Below, one piece after another: positions 21,361 to 35,994 of a stretch of DNA of 64,000 nt. A model generated the notes under the pieces. It saw only the letters and a program-made list of their open reading frames with translations, was not told the origin of the DNA and ran no database searches. The translations under genes and the position numbers were made by a program. Where the stretch lies: assembly GCA_005784505.1 (NCBI GenBank), contig VCAZ01000008.1:4575763-4639762 (forward strand). The letters run 5' to 3'. Source of the DNA: Bagarius yarrelli. Its lineage: Eukaryota; Chordata; Actinopteri; Siluriformes; Sisoridae. Within the stretch, counting starts at the first letter, position 1. Every line of letters starts with the position of its first letter.

Positions 21361-24300
21361 GAGAATAATTCGTTAAATAAAATAAATTATTAAAGACATT
21401 GACTCACAGGCAGACTAAAAGGCCCCCCTGGTATGGGGCAAATGACCCACTGGTGGGCTTTTTACCACACTAGCGATGCAACTATAATATCGATCAACAT
21501 ATAGTTAAAACATGTTTAAATTAACCACTTTTGCAAAGGTTTATTTAACTTTAAAAATACTTTAATAAATCAAATAATTCACTTTAAAACAGTAAATTTT
21601 GGCCATATTCTTCAGCAATTTTTAGTGAAAATCATTAGGCATTGGTTAGTTTAGGCAAATTCACAAGTATATACAATTATATACCTATTCATTTTAACAT
21701 CAAATATTTTTTCAAATATGATATTAATCTAGATGGTATTTTTTTTAAACATATATTTTCTACAGTAGATAGACAAGAAGCAAATGGATCACAGATGTTT
21801 ATTCAACAAGGCTCCAGCACAGACTACTAGATGGTATTTGAAAGAAAAGTTAATAAATAAAAAATATATATATTTAAGTGTGTTCCTACCATACAAAAGA
21901 GTGTCAGCAGATATAGACGCCTATCCTGACAAGTGAAGTGTTTCACGGGGCTACAGGTGCACAGTGGGCCTTTAGCCGCAATAACAGGTGCACAAAATAC
22001 TATACTTTTAACTCAAAAATAAAACAAGTGTTTAGAAGATATTATTAAAATATATTTGATGATCACAATGATTATCTAATTGATTCAAAAAATCTACAAC
22101 ATTTAAAAAACATTAACATTTTAGACCAACTTGCTTCAAAATCAAGTTTGCCCCAAAAATTGCCCCAAAAAGTCTCCTGTCCTTGAACACGATGGCTTTA
22201 CAAACTGATTGAATCTTCTAGAACGAGTGCTACATTCAGGTTTTTATGCTACACTATATACTAGTTTGTAACAAAATTAAATACCCCATAGTGCCTCTAG
22301 CAAAGTCTACCCAATCAATCTTCATTCCTGTTAAAGCTCCTGCAGACTTTATTATAAAAAATACAAATACAAAGTTGAATATTATCAATTAAAATAAATG
22401 TAATATCCTTTATAAAGCAGTAGTGAGGCACTGCGAAAAAAAAACAAAAAACAGTTACACAAACGAAAAACAATTAAATAATTGCATAACAAAATATTTC
22501 TTGTTCATTAAATGTGTGTAACTTGTTTCACACAGGCACAAAATAATAATAAAAATAATAATAGTAATGTGGGAATAGAACGGCTAAGAAAATGGAAGCA
22601 CTAAACGAGCGATACTGATAAGCTTACTGAGATTTATCCAGCTTTTATTTAAGTGAAAGAACAAAAACAGAATCCAGTTGAAAAGAAACTGCTGCAAGCT
22701 CAGATCACATGATTTCAGTAAATGTTTTAATTTGATATAAATCATCCCTGGGGCTAGATGAGGAAATATCTCATTTACAAATTGTGTCCTCGTTTGTTAG
22801 TGGCACGGCACCTCAATTACTTGCCAAGCAGCTTTTTATTTATTCATGCACACAAAGTCATGTATTCATGAGGATTAAGCAGCGACTCTCGATAGTGAGT
22901 GACAACCGCAGACGGCATATTTTTACCAGACAGGGAAAAATATGATGCAGATTGAACTCACAATAGATAAGACTGCCTATGACTTACTTCCTTTGTAGGT
23001 GGGTTTTACAATAAAAAAAAACTTAAACCCACTTAAAAAAGATCTTCAATGAATGAAGCTGTGATGCCTTTAAATCAGCTAGAAATCCTAACCGCTGTGA
23101 AATGATATACTTGCGACAAGCATTTAGGGACATTTATATATGATAATGTATGCGCCATTGTAATGGGTAGATGTCAAAGCAGATCTAATAAATTTTTAGT
23201 ACAAGGTGTCCTCCGCTCTTATATATTGCATGCAAAAAAAAAAAAAAACGATGGAAAATAAAATGACATTATACTGGAGAACGAATTGTTTTGATAGCTA
23301 TTCATGTGTCTGATTTTCGTAATAAAGCATGCTAACATTCTGGAAAATAAACTGGCATTTGAGGCCCACAAAATGATTACAAAGTTGCTGTTGTTCTTAT
23401 TAAAAAAAAGAAAAAAGAAAGAAAGGTAAAGAAAATCCCCTGGCTTTCTATGGCTGCAATATGCACTAGACACATTAATCAGGATCCAGTAGCAGCGCTA
23501 TGACGAGCCTTATCGAATTATCAGGGTGTGGAGTGGCTGCAGGCCAGGAATTGGAAACACAGAGTCCACTGAGGAATGCAATTTGCTTAGATCTAGCGTA
23601 GCAAATGCTTGCAAGTGCATTGCCGAGTCTGGCGGAGCATGCACAGAGCAGGGGACGCATCTTGATTTACTGTCTATAGGGACAGATGTCCGCGTGCCTT
23701 TCTGACATGTCCCGGCGAGCCATGACAGATGCTCTCAAAGGTAAAACAGATGGGTCTGACTTTGGGCCAGGGCATCGATATGCATTTAAGCAGGGGAATA
23801 AAGGGGATAATCATTCTTTAAAGCAAAAGCCCGTCAGGACATCAAAAGCTCCAAGTCGTACATGGCTCGTAAAGTGACGTGGGAAACAAGAGATTGAATC
23901 TGGTGCCCAAAATGATTATCTCCGTCTTTCGCAACGTTTCTGCTTCATTACACTTTACTTTTCTGACAGAGGGGGAAAACAGGTGCTTGGGATCACTAGC
24001 ACATCACAATCCATAATCCAGTAGCAAAGCACAGAAGCGTTTACTCTTACTGTGAAGAAATGGAGTGTAAAATGCCTAATTAGATACACCTTGTACAACA
24101 TATTTACCGAGAAACGAGTATGTACAATACCCTGGGCATAATAAAATGGCTAATCCTAAACCTAATGGATTAATTAGCCATGGGATGAGCTTATCAAAAT
24201 AAACAAATGTGTGCTTTGATTTATTGCAAAAAAATAAAAAATAAACCCAGTAATAATGTCTTTAAGGAGAAAAAAAAATTTGTCTCGGTTGTGGCGTGTT

Positions 24301-24400
24301 TTCTTTCTTACAAGTCCACTCATTACTTACTTATGAGACCATCTTACAGAGATGTTTAAAGAAGCGTCAATGATACACAGGACATTCCTGGAAGAGAAGG
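21361..24400. other. no gene recognised
   Basis: Long AT-rich block without SINEs. Homopolymer A run near 23226-23241. Small anonymous frames only. Confidence 0.4.
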
Positions 24401-27400
24401 GCCATGGTGTATAAACCGTTCATCGCGATGTTCCCTTACGTTGCTATTGGAGACCGAGTCACTTCAGAGAAACACATAATTAACTGGAACTTCAGCAACA
24501 GGAGGTGGAGGAGAGATCTATGGGCTGAAGGCGCCTCGAGCACATCATTAGGATGCAAATCTGCCATTTGAAAGACAAAACGCTCATCCAGCAATACAAT
24601 AGGCCTCCTGATGTTTACCAAGCTGCAATGTAATACCTGTGCCATGCAGCAAAAAAAGCAGTCCCGTGTCAGGTGTTTTAGTAGCAAGCTTTCTCTTGTA
24701 CGGACCAGTGAGTTCTTATACTGACAGCAGGCCTGATCATCAATTATTATAGCTGACTGGGTCTAATAGGCATTTCCCCCCCTGCTGACAGACTTGCCTC
24801 TCAGGCTGGTGGCGAGAAAGAGCAAGCTCTGGGGCATGATGCACCTGTAACCTTGCCACAAGACAACATCTGCCTTCTGTGAGTTAAGCCAAATGCACAC
24901 GGTCGGCATACGCTGACAGCTAAGCAGCCTAAATAGAACCTGATTAGCAAAGCTCACTATTTTAGATCTCATTAAAATGCTATGTTAAACATAATGTCAG
25001 ATCCTGCCGTGATTAAAATATTTACTCAGTATCATTATCACCAATAATGATGTATATTCAGTGGAGTGTTAGACAGATATGAGACAACTAAGAGCCAAGA
25101 GTGTTATGCTTGACTAGAAGCGCAGGAAAAAATAAATGCAACCAAGCAGGTGTGTTGAGTTAGTGGGGCAAAAGGGACCAAATGGCTAGGCCGGGTGGCT
25201 GATGGCATTTCGCACTGGTGGCTTGATCCACTTTAGCCTGGAGGTCTTGCAGATGTTCAGCAATGGCCAGCTTGACCATGGCGAATGTGATGAATGTTCT
25301 GGTTCATCTATGCTGCACCCGTACAGCTTGCCAGGTCCCTGCACTCACTGTCAAGCCCTCGAAAGCTTCCTGTCATACTTAGTTAGAGCAAACATTTCCT
25401 GCAAGGGCAAGCATAATCCATGCTCACCACGTCCGAACTGAAATAACTGTAATCCTTTCTTCCTTCACAAACAGCAAACCCCACCCGTTCCCCATGCACT
25501 TCATCCATCTGCCTTAACCAGCCCCATGAGCGCATTTTAAACTCATCCATTTGTCTGGGAATGCAAATTTATCAGCGAATCACAGCGCACATCGATCAGA
25601 TGGACTACAGGGTGCCACCAAGTAATCCAGCTTCTGAATGCACGCTCACATGCTAAGATTAAATCCCACTGACCTGTCCAAGGCAAGTAAGTTCTGGAAA
25701 AAAAATGTTCCTATATTAGCCTTCATTGGACTTTCATGCTGTTTTTTTTAGCATATGTAGTGAAAAAAATATGAAAGCTACCGATATTCAATACACCATG
25801 TTGTTTGGACTCCACCATGTCTTTAAAATCGCAATAATATTCCTATAACAGGATTTTTCCAGGCAACAAATCTCCCTAAAGTAGTGGCAGCGTATGTTTG
25901 GGGGTGATAGCTGTTGAAAAAATGTAAGCTTTACAGAGGGCAAAGACTTTTTTGTCATTCTTTCCAGCCTTCAGGAGGAACATATTGCTGCTCAGTTATT
26001 TTGGTCAATAAGTCTGTCTGACCAGATCCATCTTCAACCTTGATGCTGTCTGCATGTAGAAAATGTAGCTTGGATATTTTCATCAGTTCACCATGGAACA
26101 TAAAAGAGCTGAAAACACACACACCCTCACCCTCATACCGGCTTCAGCTGTACTCCAATCAGATCCTGATCACAATTAGATATAATTTCTTAGATATGAT
26201 TGACCTTTTTTCTCAGCAAACCTTCAGGCCTCCAATTTGCTCTAAAACAAGGGTTTGATGACGGCAATAACGGAAAGGATCGTAAACACAGGGGATTACA
26301 CAGAAATGTGTGTTTATGGGATGTACTGGTAAACCTACATATACACACACACCTTGTATTTGCTTTATATTTATAAAAATAAGTTCATAATCAGTCTCCA
26401 TTAATAAACCTCAAGCTGTAGAGTTTCAGACTGAAAAACTTTTTTACATAATGAGGTGTCATTATTACCGAAGCATTCCTAGGATTTCAGTCATTTTTAT
26501 AGACTTTATATTTATGTGTCTGCACTTTAATGTAATTTCTATTAAATGACCGCTAGAGAATAACCTAAGGTCGAATATATCCACTCCAAATTGATGTGTT
26601 GGTAAAGATTGCATTATATCCTGCGGGAAAAGAGATTTCAAACGCCCAAAAAACAAAAACAAAAAAAACAGATCATTAGATAAACTAATTTATCTCATGT
26701 TTTTTTCATAATAAAGCTTTAATGCATGGTCATGTGACCTACTGCTAACACAAGCCATATAACAAGCAAATATAACCACTAGAACACATGGAATCTTTAG
26801 TATTTTGGTTGTGTTTTGGTCATTTATTTGACACGTATAAATTATTAACGCCCTCACACTTTTCTAATTCATAAAAAAAATTAGTTTTTCTGTGCGAAGC
26901 GATCGGAATTACTACTGACATTTTCCAGCGATATGACTCAACGGACATCTGTTCCAAAATCTTCTGGCATCTGAGTAGTACTTTAAGACTGGCATTGAAT
27001 GATTCAAAAAGTTCTTGGAGGCATAAAGCAAATCAACCCAATGAAGGAGACAGCAAGTGTGTCTCACAAGTGCATATTTTCGATTTGGCAATGTAAACAC
27101 AGAGCAAATAGTGTGTTTATAGGATTTCAATAATTCAACAAATTTTCGAGCATTCAGTAAACCTCTTCGGTAAAGACATACCCTAGAGCTCGGATGTGGT
27201 GCAACACTACGGACGTTTAACATATAAGCAGCTTTTTTACAGACGCAGTTTAAATTTCAGGAGACTTTTGTTAGATGAGACTCCCACATAAGAACCTCAC
27301 TCGTGGCAGGCAACCTTCCTCACACCATGTGGGCAGAGATTGTGGCCTGTATGACACTGACCTTTTAGACTGAATGGTGCTGGGAAAGAAAGCGAAAAAC

Positions 27401-28320
27401 AAAAACAAGAGACGAAAGAAAGCCACCATTTTCACTCCGTGTCAGATCAGAACGTTTTCTGGGTATAATTTATGGGTAATCACGCACCCGTTAAATGCAG
27501 ATGGTCTGGCTCTTTGCTGTGTACGGGTGCTTTAAAACGTTACTGCTGTCCAAAATGTCAGCGGATCTGAAATGGGTGCTTTTTTCTCCTGCAATTGGGA
27601 AAGCAAAAAAACTATTTTGCTCTCATCTGGCAGACCCATGGTTTTAAGCTGTCTAAACCAAATTACTCTGAAACCAACAGTTGACCTAATTCCCAAACAC
27701 AATAAAAAATCTTTGTGCTGAATCTATTAAAGGGATGGAAAAACAATCCAGGGTCCATAGCAACCTTATAGATAAGAACACCTTTATAAACCATGACATG
27801 ACAATATTATGTTTGCTGTAAGACATGACAGGTCTGGTAGGTCCATGACATGGTATATATCTGTTTTGTGAATGACATAATGGCAGTCAATCATAATGCA
27901 TGATGCTCTGTCACAACTTTTTTTTTTTTTTTTAAGATGACCAAAGCACTCAGGAGAAGCTAGAGAAGGTACGATCATACGATTCAGCTGGTCAAACAGT
28001 TAAGTCGACTACATGACATTCTGATTGATGTGTTGGGTTTTTTTTTCTTCCTCTCCAGGATAATGTGATGAAAGGCTTATGGTTTACTTATTTTAGATTC
28101 ACTCATTGTGATTGTTGCTGACTCATGACTTTTATGTTCCTCCATGTTTCTTACTTGAGCCTTGGGTATTATAGATGGATTCAAGTGTATCCTGTGCACA
28201 TATACCTCTTTATAAAAGTCTACTGTTGGACTACACATCATTTTTAAGGAACTGAAATTGGCGGAATTGCAAGCATAATATTCTATTCTATTATAAAAAA
28301 ATCTGACCAAAGAACACACA
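24401..28320. other. no gene recognised; repeat-poor, candidate conserved non-coding DNA
   Basis: About 3.9 kb nearly free of named repeats, except a T run at 27920-27936. 24430-25660 is less AT-rich than its surroundings. The minus-strand frames at 24436, 24763 and 26912-27223 have no family resemblance and no splice context. Confidence 0.4.
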
Positions 28321-28668
28321 TACACAGTACAGACCAAAGTACCGAAACAACTGACCATCACGTCCTCAAGCATATTTTGAACATCCTTTACCAGACTTCT
28401 GGAAATGCTTTCTACTGAAATCTCACAAAAGTATTAATGAGATCAGACACAAATGTCAGGTGAGGAGATGAGGCTAAAGTTCTAGTTTAACCCAAAGCTG
28501 GACATTCTTTCATTGTCATGCTAAAACAGTGTTTTGGCCTTTTAGTTCCATTACAAATGGCACCCTAGGCAATTTTTTGCTTCCAGCTTTGTATCAACAG
28601 TTTGTGGAAGATGTACATGTAGGTGTGCTGGTGAAGCATCTACAAACCTTTTGCTTATGTAGTGTATA
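28321..28668 (+). mobile_element. Tc1/mariner-like non-autonomous element (family B), near full length
   Basis: The left end TACACAGTACAGACCAAAGT ACC...CAACTGACCATCAC and the right end, reverse-complemented TATACACTACATAAGCAAAA GGTTTG...CTTCACCAGCACACC, are imperfect inverted repeats of about 40 bp. Inside, TTTTAGTTCCATTACAAATG and AACAGTTTGTGGAAGATG match other family B copies. About 350 bp, so an internal deletion derivative. The outer TA may be the target dinucleotide. Confidence 0.65.
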
Positions 28669-30055
28669 TAATTACTTACTATTAAAACTCTCCTAACGTG
28701 TAACATGTCAAGTCCTCCTTCAATTAGTAAAGTACAAAAACTAAATTTGATCCCTGACCTGATATGACTTTTTGCTGCTAAACTGCTATAAAAGCATCTT
28801 TCATACCAAACAAAAGAAAATTGGGTGGAGCTTTAAGACAGGAGAAATGGATGAGCTAAGACAAGCATTGAAGCATGGCTATGAATATTTATACAGCAGC
28901 TCATTTCAATGCAGTTTTGAGTCCAGTTATGTTCTCTTGAATTACATTACGTGTAAAATAGGATCTTCCTATTCTTTGGAAATTATTTATAACCAAATAG
29001 ATGTTATAAAAATACTTTCAGATTAAGATGTTTTTTAGTCTGTGTATAAAATAAAAAAAAAAATTAAGGTCTGGCAGCACATCATTACACCTCTCACCAT
29101 GCCTGATCCAGCTGCTTCACCTCCTCAGACATCTGCAGAGGAATGGAATAATTTGTAAAAAAAAAATAAATAAATAAAAAAAGGTTCCTGGTTTTTGAAT
29201 GATGATAAACTTTGAACAAAGGGTGTAAAAAAATAATCACTGTTACTCCGAGACATAAACCTTGCGTTTAAATGCTCTTGTAATGAGCTTTGCACATTCT
29301 TTTGGCAATGATGCATGTATGCTATCACTGAAATCATGCCAGTTGGAAGGAAGCTATATCAAAATTGGCCCTTTGTTAATAAAGCCTTGTAAACAGAAAC
29401 GGCTTTGGCAGCATGTCTCGAAAGATGTCAACATTAGTCATGCTACTTAAAAAAAAAGAAGAAGAAGAAGAAAGTAGTTTACTAGCTGCATATGACAGTG
29501 GGTAAATTTTAAAGCCTAAGATTGTGCAGAAATAAGCAAAAAAAATCTTTTAGAAGAGTAAAGACTTATTATAATTCGGTCGGAGGGCTCATTACAAATT
29601 AAAAGCCTTTTTTTAAGCCAGGTAATTTCGATTTTTATCTACTTCAATTCTGAGGCATACCAACTTGATAGACACTAAGGTGCCTGCATGCTGGGGTGCT
29701 TGAAGATCCCTCACAGAGTCCACATCGCTTTGTCCAACAAGGCGATCAAACGTAGCAGCTATTGATCGGCTTTTACTCCGACGGATGACTTAGCACACAT
29801 GTTAACTAGTTGAAAATGGCTGGTTTAAATTTGAAGCAGAAAATCTCTCCGATTTTTCAATCGATGATACAAGAAGTTTGTCGAGTATGAAGTAAAGTAG
29901 GCCTTTTCATGCAGAGAGTATAGAAACTGATGAATATATTTAAGTAATTATTTTGTACAACAGTTGTTAAAAGGTCTGGTCTTCTAGTTTGATGGTTCGA
30001 ACAGCAATATTTAGTATTACCAAACTTTTAGCTTTACTTTTCTAATATGCCTTAC
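28669..30055. other. no gene recognised; (GAA)n at 29456-29473
   Basis: AT-rich DNA with A runs. The 84-codon plus-strand frame at 28772-29026 has no recognised domain. Confidence 0.4.
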
Positions 30056-30201
30056 TGCCCTGTGATGGACTGGCGATCTGTCCAAGGTGTATTCTCCCTG
30101 CCTTTCTCCCTTTCGGAGATGACTGGGATAGGCTCCAGCAGATCCCTGTGACTCCAAATTAGGGAATAAACAGGTATAGAAGATAAATGAATGAATGAAT
30201 A
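30056..30201 (+). mobile_element. SINE D, 3' part only
   Basis: GCCCTGTGATGGACTGGCGA TCTGTCC, GGGATAGGCTCCAGCAGATC, GAATAAACAGGTATAGAAGA, with a 3' tail of (ATGA)n units. Confidence 0.88.
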
Positions 30202-30262
30202 AATATGCCACAGTTACTACATCAGGGTTAATGATATCATCAGCTCAAATAATATGGGAAAC

Positions 30263-30443
30263 TGGTAGCAAATTAATTAAGGTGTCGGACTGCCAATTGG
30301 AAGATCAGGGTTCGATTTCCAGCACCAACTAGCTACCAGTGCTGGGGCCACTGAGCAAGGTCCTAAACCCTAATTGCTCAGATGTATAAAAGGGATTAAT
30401 GTAAATAATAAAGTCGCTCTGGGTAAGGATGTCAGAAATGTTA
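30263..30443 (+). mobile_element. SINE A
   Basis: CTGGTAGCAAATTAATTAAG, GCCAATTGGAAGATCAGGGT TCGATTTCC (B box), CACTGAGCAAGGTCCTAAAC, AAGTCGCTCTGGGTAAGGAT. The A box is changed. Confidence 0.88.
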
Positions 30444-30564
30444 AGGAATTAATATTAAAATATAAACGCTCGCCAATTGAAGATGTAAAGAAAGAAGGTA
30501 AACAAATTTTAGCGAAAGCACATTTAACAGGAAGGTATAGATTTATAGGTATACTGCATTTCAT

Positions 30565-30633
30565 TGGCTCTGTACATGTACCTTGCACAATGACAATAAA
30601 GTTAAATCTAATCTAATCTAATCTAATCTAGAT
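30565..30633 (+). mobile_element. LINE-type 3' tail
   Basis: CTCTGTACATGTACCTTGCA CAATGACAATAAAGTTAAAT followed by four to five TAATC units. Same tail as at 11973-12027 in reverse. Upstream sequence was not recognised, so the copy is short. Confidence 0.6.
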
Positions 30634-31011
30634 CATTGTGAGCTTTGTTCTAGATGATACGCTGTAAAGAGACTGTTGATGCTCTGGGATATGTTTCCTC
30701 TAGTGAAGCAAAACTAAACAGATCATTTGGTACCTTAAATGAACCTTACTAAATATTCATTTCTTTTTTTATAGAATTATTGTATAAAAGCAATTTTACA
30801 CTTGCCGGTATAATGAAAAAAAAAAAAAGCATGGTTGTAAATAGCTACCCCCAATGCGATCTTGTTCCTGTGCTTAATTACAGCAGTTTTTGTGTCCGCT
30901 CGGACCACACTCCTGCTTGTGCGCTGTAGTTTAAATATAAATGCCACAATAAATTATTTTCCCTGCCTTCTTTATTTCTTTATTAGAGGCAACTCTTATA
31001 TTTGAAGAAAA

Positions 31012-31145
31012 AGCATTCACATGTCTTTTTAAGCATTTCATTTTAGATTTAGTCTCACTCTTATTTCAGTAATAACCTGCACATTTCTGGAAAGCTTTTC
31101 CATTAGATTTTTAAAGTTTGGCTGTGGGGAACGCTAAACACGCTA
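31012..31145 (+). mobile_element. Tc1/mariner-like family B, left half
   Basis: AGCATTTCATTTTAGATTTA GTCTCACTC, AATAACCTGCACATTTCTGG AAAGCTTTTCCATTAGATTT and GGCTGTGGGGAAC follow family B in order. The element ends where SINE D begins at 31152. Confidence 0.6.
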
Positions 31146-31151
31146 TTTAAA

Positions 31152-31500
31152 TGCATTCGTCCATCTATTTACTGTCTATACCCGCTTATTCCTAATCAGG
31201 GTCACAGGGATCTGCTGGAGTCTGTTCCAGACGTCATTGGACGAAAGACAGGGGTACAACCTAGACAGGTTGCCAGTCCATCACAGGGCCACATACAGAC
31301 AAACAACCACACACACTCACTTCTTTGGGCAATTCAGAATCACCAATCAACCTAACAAACATGTTTTTGGACTTTCGAAGGAAACCAGAGTTCCTAAAAT
31401 AAACACACACACACAGAGGGATGTAGAGAACATACAAACTTCACACAGAAAGACCCATGCAGGGGATACAAATGTGGTACTGTCAAGCAACAGTGATTAA
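31152..31500 (-). mobile_element. SINE D
   Basis: CTGTCTATACCCGCTTATTC, GGGATCTGCTGGAGTCTGTT, CCAGTCCATCACAGGGCCAC, AACAAACATGTTTTTGGACT, ACATACAAACTTCACACAGA. The head is damaged (no clean B box) and an ACACAC run has expanded at 31404. Confidence 0.88.
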
Positions 31501-34500
31501 ATCTAAGTGAAATAATAGTTTATTGAATAAACTAGAGAAAAAATTCATATTCAAGTATTTTTGGCAGCTTTCAGGCTCTGTACTCGGGAGTCTCTGCGCT
31601 AATAAACTGTGCATCTTCCTACTCGAGTCAGTAAATAACATGCTTAAGAACCTTCTCGTGTGCATTAATACTAAAATACACCTCATAAAAGAAACAAGCA
31701 CTTGAAACATAGCTAATAGTCTAGATGTATTTATCTTCCATGATGATATTCCTGAGATCGAGTGTTCGCTCATTTCACTGCATTCTGTTATAGAGAAGAC
31801 GGCGTAATGAATGAGAAACCTTTTTAAAGAGCGTCTTTAAGATTGACTTCCCATTAACAGGTGTTCATGTGGATCTCATACGGAATTATCTCCTCTATCT
31901 ACGCCTTTCTTTTCCCATTTCCTTTGTTCATGATGTTCATTATGTACTCGGTTCCCTAGGGACACTTAATGCACCATGCATGAGCTGTCTTACATGACAC
32001 TCCCCAGTCTCTTCCTAAGAAATTTCAGATCTTTGACTTGCCTCGCCAAATCAATAGCCTGTCTCCTCAAGATGACTATCAATGGCATTTGATCCAGATG
32101 AAACACAGGTGCCCCTCTAGATCACCTCGGAAGCACACGCGTTTCCCTAAAGCCCCCAGCTGCTACGATGGATATACAGATGAATCCATTTAAATCCCAT
32201 CTGGCACAGCCAGAAACCTAAAAGAGTGAAAAGATGAAGGAATAAAAGACTTGAAATCAGCAAAAAAAAAAAAAAAGAAAAGATTGACACAGTATGTGGG
32301 TTAATACTGTTGGTACATCATTTAATACCCGTGCAGCAGCTGGGTGGAAATTCCGCCTAGCTTAAGCACAAAGACGTTATGTAAAGAACGAAAAGCAAAT
32401 CATGAGGTGTAAATCTTTAAGAAGACATCATGGCACCTTGAATACATACACTGTATATATTTGCATGGCTGTATTTCCCATAATCCATTTTATCATATCT
32501 ATCATACAAAATATCTTTTATTTTTCTAGATATCTCCACGGAATCTTTAAACTATGCTACAGGTTGGTGGGTGACATATTAGGGCTATAAAGTCGTTTAC
32601 CGTGAACATCTGGACTAGCAGAATGTGACCAAAATGAAAGATTACAGTGTTCTGACTGAATCTGTTGCAAGAAATAAGACAACACAACGATGGGTATAAT
32701 CGACCAATCAAATGTAATACAACATTACCGTAATTGCCAATTTTGTCCTTGTAAAGAGCGACTGCTCAAATAATGTTCCCAGCATTCCATCATTAATTAG
32801 TATAGTCTTATTTTTTATTTTTTTTTGGGACGGATGTCAACTCATGAAATGCCATCATTCGGAGTCAAAATGTTTCCATAGAGAAATTTAGAGAGTAATA
32901 GAGATTTACACGGCTCAGTGTAATTAAGCACTACATTCATTAATGCTAATTGCTTTGAGAAAAAAAAGGAAAAAAAAGCTGGGCTTGAAATTAATGAAAC
33001 TGTGTTTAACTGAGTGCCGTTTCAATGCTTCTGTGTGGGCACAAAATCGTACATGTCCTGCTTTATTATCAGGATCAGTCAAATAACTGTCTCAATCACA
33101 GAAAAGCAACCCGAGTTCAGGTGCCTATGGGTGTTCGTCCCTGACAGAGAAAGATAAACAGAGAAAAAAAAGGGAGAGAGACAGAAAAGGAAAGATTATT
33201 AATTTAGGTCAAACCAAATTTGTGTCAATTTTTTTGCTTCAAAACCCCTTTAATCAGAAGAAATACGCTTTGGGAAAACTTCAGTATGTAAGTATTGCTA
33301 GAGTTTCTAAACAGTTGTCTTTTTAAAATTTATTTGCAATGTGATTATCTGAAATCTTTAAAATATAAAACATAAGATAGAAGTTAGTCTACTGCAGTTT
33401 ACTGCATTTGGCTGCCGTAAAGCAACACACCTTTCATCTGGACTTTTTAAGCATTTATTTTTCTAGCTAAATGTTAACGCTAACACCGTTCTTTTTTTTA
33501 ATTCTCTTTTTTTTCCAATTGACCATTATGTTATTGTTCACTTATAAGAGTTCTGGAAAAATCAAATAATTATTGAAAAATACTATTTTTTTCCCATTTC
33601 CATTTGCAAATTTTTGGTATTATTCTATTTTTGGATTTTAAATATTATGTACAATACCACACCATTCCATACCAAAGCTAATGCTTGCTGTTCGTTGCTA
33701 ATGCTCGACTATGATTGTCAGGTGTTGACTAATTTTTTCTAACAGTAGCTCTAACAGTAGTTTCGACATCACTGCATTTATCACTTTACACACATGACAT
33801 AAGTGATATGCTGACGTTTTCTATAAGAATCTATTATTTTGCGAACAATCAAAGAGTTTGCAAACTGTAGAAAATTATTATTTCATATGGGTATAAGTCT
33901 ATACATGTTATAAGTCCAGGCTATTGTCGGAAAAAAATGTCTCTTGTCACCATGAGCCGACACTCACATGGTGAGGCTCCGCTACTGTCTAACTCTTACT
34001 CACTTTTACTATATTAAAGTGAGTGAAGAATAAACATCTCACACAGATAAGTCTTCAGGCAGGGATGAGCTTTATTTGCAGTCAGCCAAAAAACACTCTT
34101 AGAAGAGCCCTTAGAAGCTATTTCTCCAACCACAAAAGTTGACACAAGTGATACGTCTCTGTCCTCTTTAAATTTCCCTCTATTTATTCTAGTTTTCTGA
34201 AAGTAACTTCTTTCTAATCTGCACAGGTCCAGCAAGTTTCCATTATGTTTTACTATCCCTCCTAAAATGCAATTCCATAGTTCTTGTTTTTCTCCGCTAA
34301 TTTACAAGCCCACTTACTTCGAGAATTTTCCCAGGATCTCTCGGAACTTCAGTCACCGCCTTTCGGGTTTTGCTGATCAAAATACCATTATTTCCATTAT
34401 TTAAAGAGGTCTGCTTTGGCTATTCCTACAGATAGAAGGGTTAGACCATTGTAGCAGTAGTTTCAAGAAGAACTTAGTCAGTTTTACTGAACACATGGAC

Positions 34501-35994
34501 TAAGAGACAGGTGTGTGATGTAAGGAATATTCAGACAATGTGAAAATTCAATTAGCTAACTAAATTAGAACACTTTCTTCTTTCATGCCAGTAGAAGAAA
34601 TTCATTCGGAACCATTTTGGAGTAGATTGAATTTAGAACATTCCATTTAATACAAGCCGAGTGCACAAGTCGTCAAAGAGTTAAACATAATGTGTTTTCT
34701 CCTACTTCAGAAATGTAATAAAAAAAAATAAAATAAAAAAAATCAAAAGCAATTTTTCAACTGTTCTATGTTGTTACTATTTTTCAGTAGAGGGTTAAGT
34801 TTTCTGAAATGTTCTTAGAATAGCAGGGACACTATTGTGTTACCACTGTTCTGCTTTGAACCCAATTAACAAAATTCCCACAAATATTAACTCAAATTTT
34901 AAGCCATCTCTAACCCTCGGATGGTAAGTTTATTTGCCCCGAGCGCTGCTGCCTACTGGGTGTTAATTGCTGTTGAATTGTTTTTAACCTAGCAGTGATG
35001 TGTTTATAATCTCAGCAACACTGCCATGTCTGATTTACTCATAGCATTGCAACACCTGCTAACATGCCACTACCATACCAATGTTACTGCTGTGCTGTGA
35101 ACATTACACCATCCAAACGATGGTAGTCAGGTAAAGGCAGGTAATCTAGTATAGGCAATTCTATATCAACAGACAGGAATGTTGGGTTCCATAGCTGTCA
35201 ACCAAGAACAGGTACAAAATCTGGGGCTACAGTGGCCACAATTTCACTAAACAATTGACAGTTTCATATAAATCTGAATTTTTGCTAGAATAAAACTGAT
35301 ATTCTGTTGTAGTAGACAGTGGCAGCTGGTGCCTACAGATGGAAGCACAAGACTACTGGCTGCACTCACAGTCACAGGAAGCACATCCTCTCATGTAGCC
35401 ATCTTGTGCTGCCGTTTGTTGGCTTGTCTCTGAACTTTTTGATACTCCCTTTTTTGGAACTTTTTGACTTAATGTCAAAATCAGCTGTCATCAAAAAAGG
35501 AGGTAATAATAATGAAAAAAAACAATAGTAGGCATGACTTACATTGCAATAGTGTAATCATATAAGCCTAAAAAAATTAAAAACAATACTGATTCGCTAA
35601 CAAAAAGTACGAGGGTTCCAGGCACAAAAAAAGATGTCTCCTAGTGGGAATTTGCAACAAGACAACCCTCAATTTTTTACTTAAATAAATGATAACAGGA
35701 ATACACATGACTAAATGTCATTTGTTATTAATTTGTGACATATATTTTACATATGTTTACATGGTAAGTAGCTTTCTTTTTTGGGTGAGGGCCATGCCCC
35801 GGCATCCTATATCTGGTGGTGGTAAATAAAAAGTTTTGAATTTGGTCTTGAGTAAACACAAAAATAACGCTGGAGATGAAAATTATTTTTTCTTTGAATT
35901 TTCTTGATACGTTAGTCCATTTATCACTTTCATAAGTGTCAACCAATAAACATCATAGACACTGACTGTCTGTCCAATTTTTACCCACACAAGG
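31501..35994. other. no gene recognised; repeat-poor
   Basis: About 4.5 kb without SINEs. 31800-32260 is mixed-composition and non-repetitive; 32260-32280 and 34715-34745 are A-rich runs. The anonymous frames at 31483-31773 (minus) and 34014-34235 (minus) have no recognised domain. Confidence 0.4.

Noticed and set aside
26912..27223. 103-codon minus-strand frame
   Set aside because: No recognised family; in repeat-poor DNA such frames are expected by chance.
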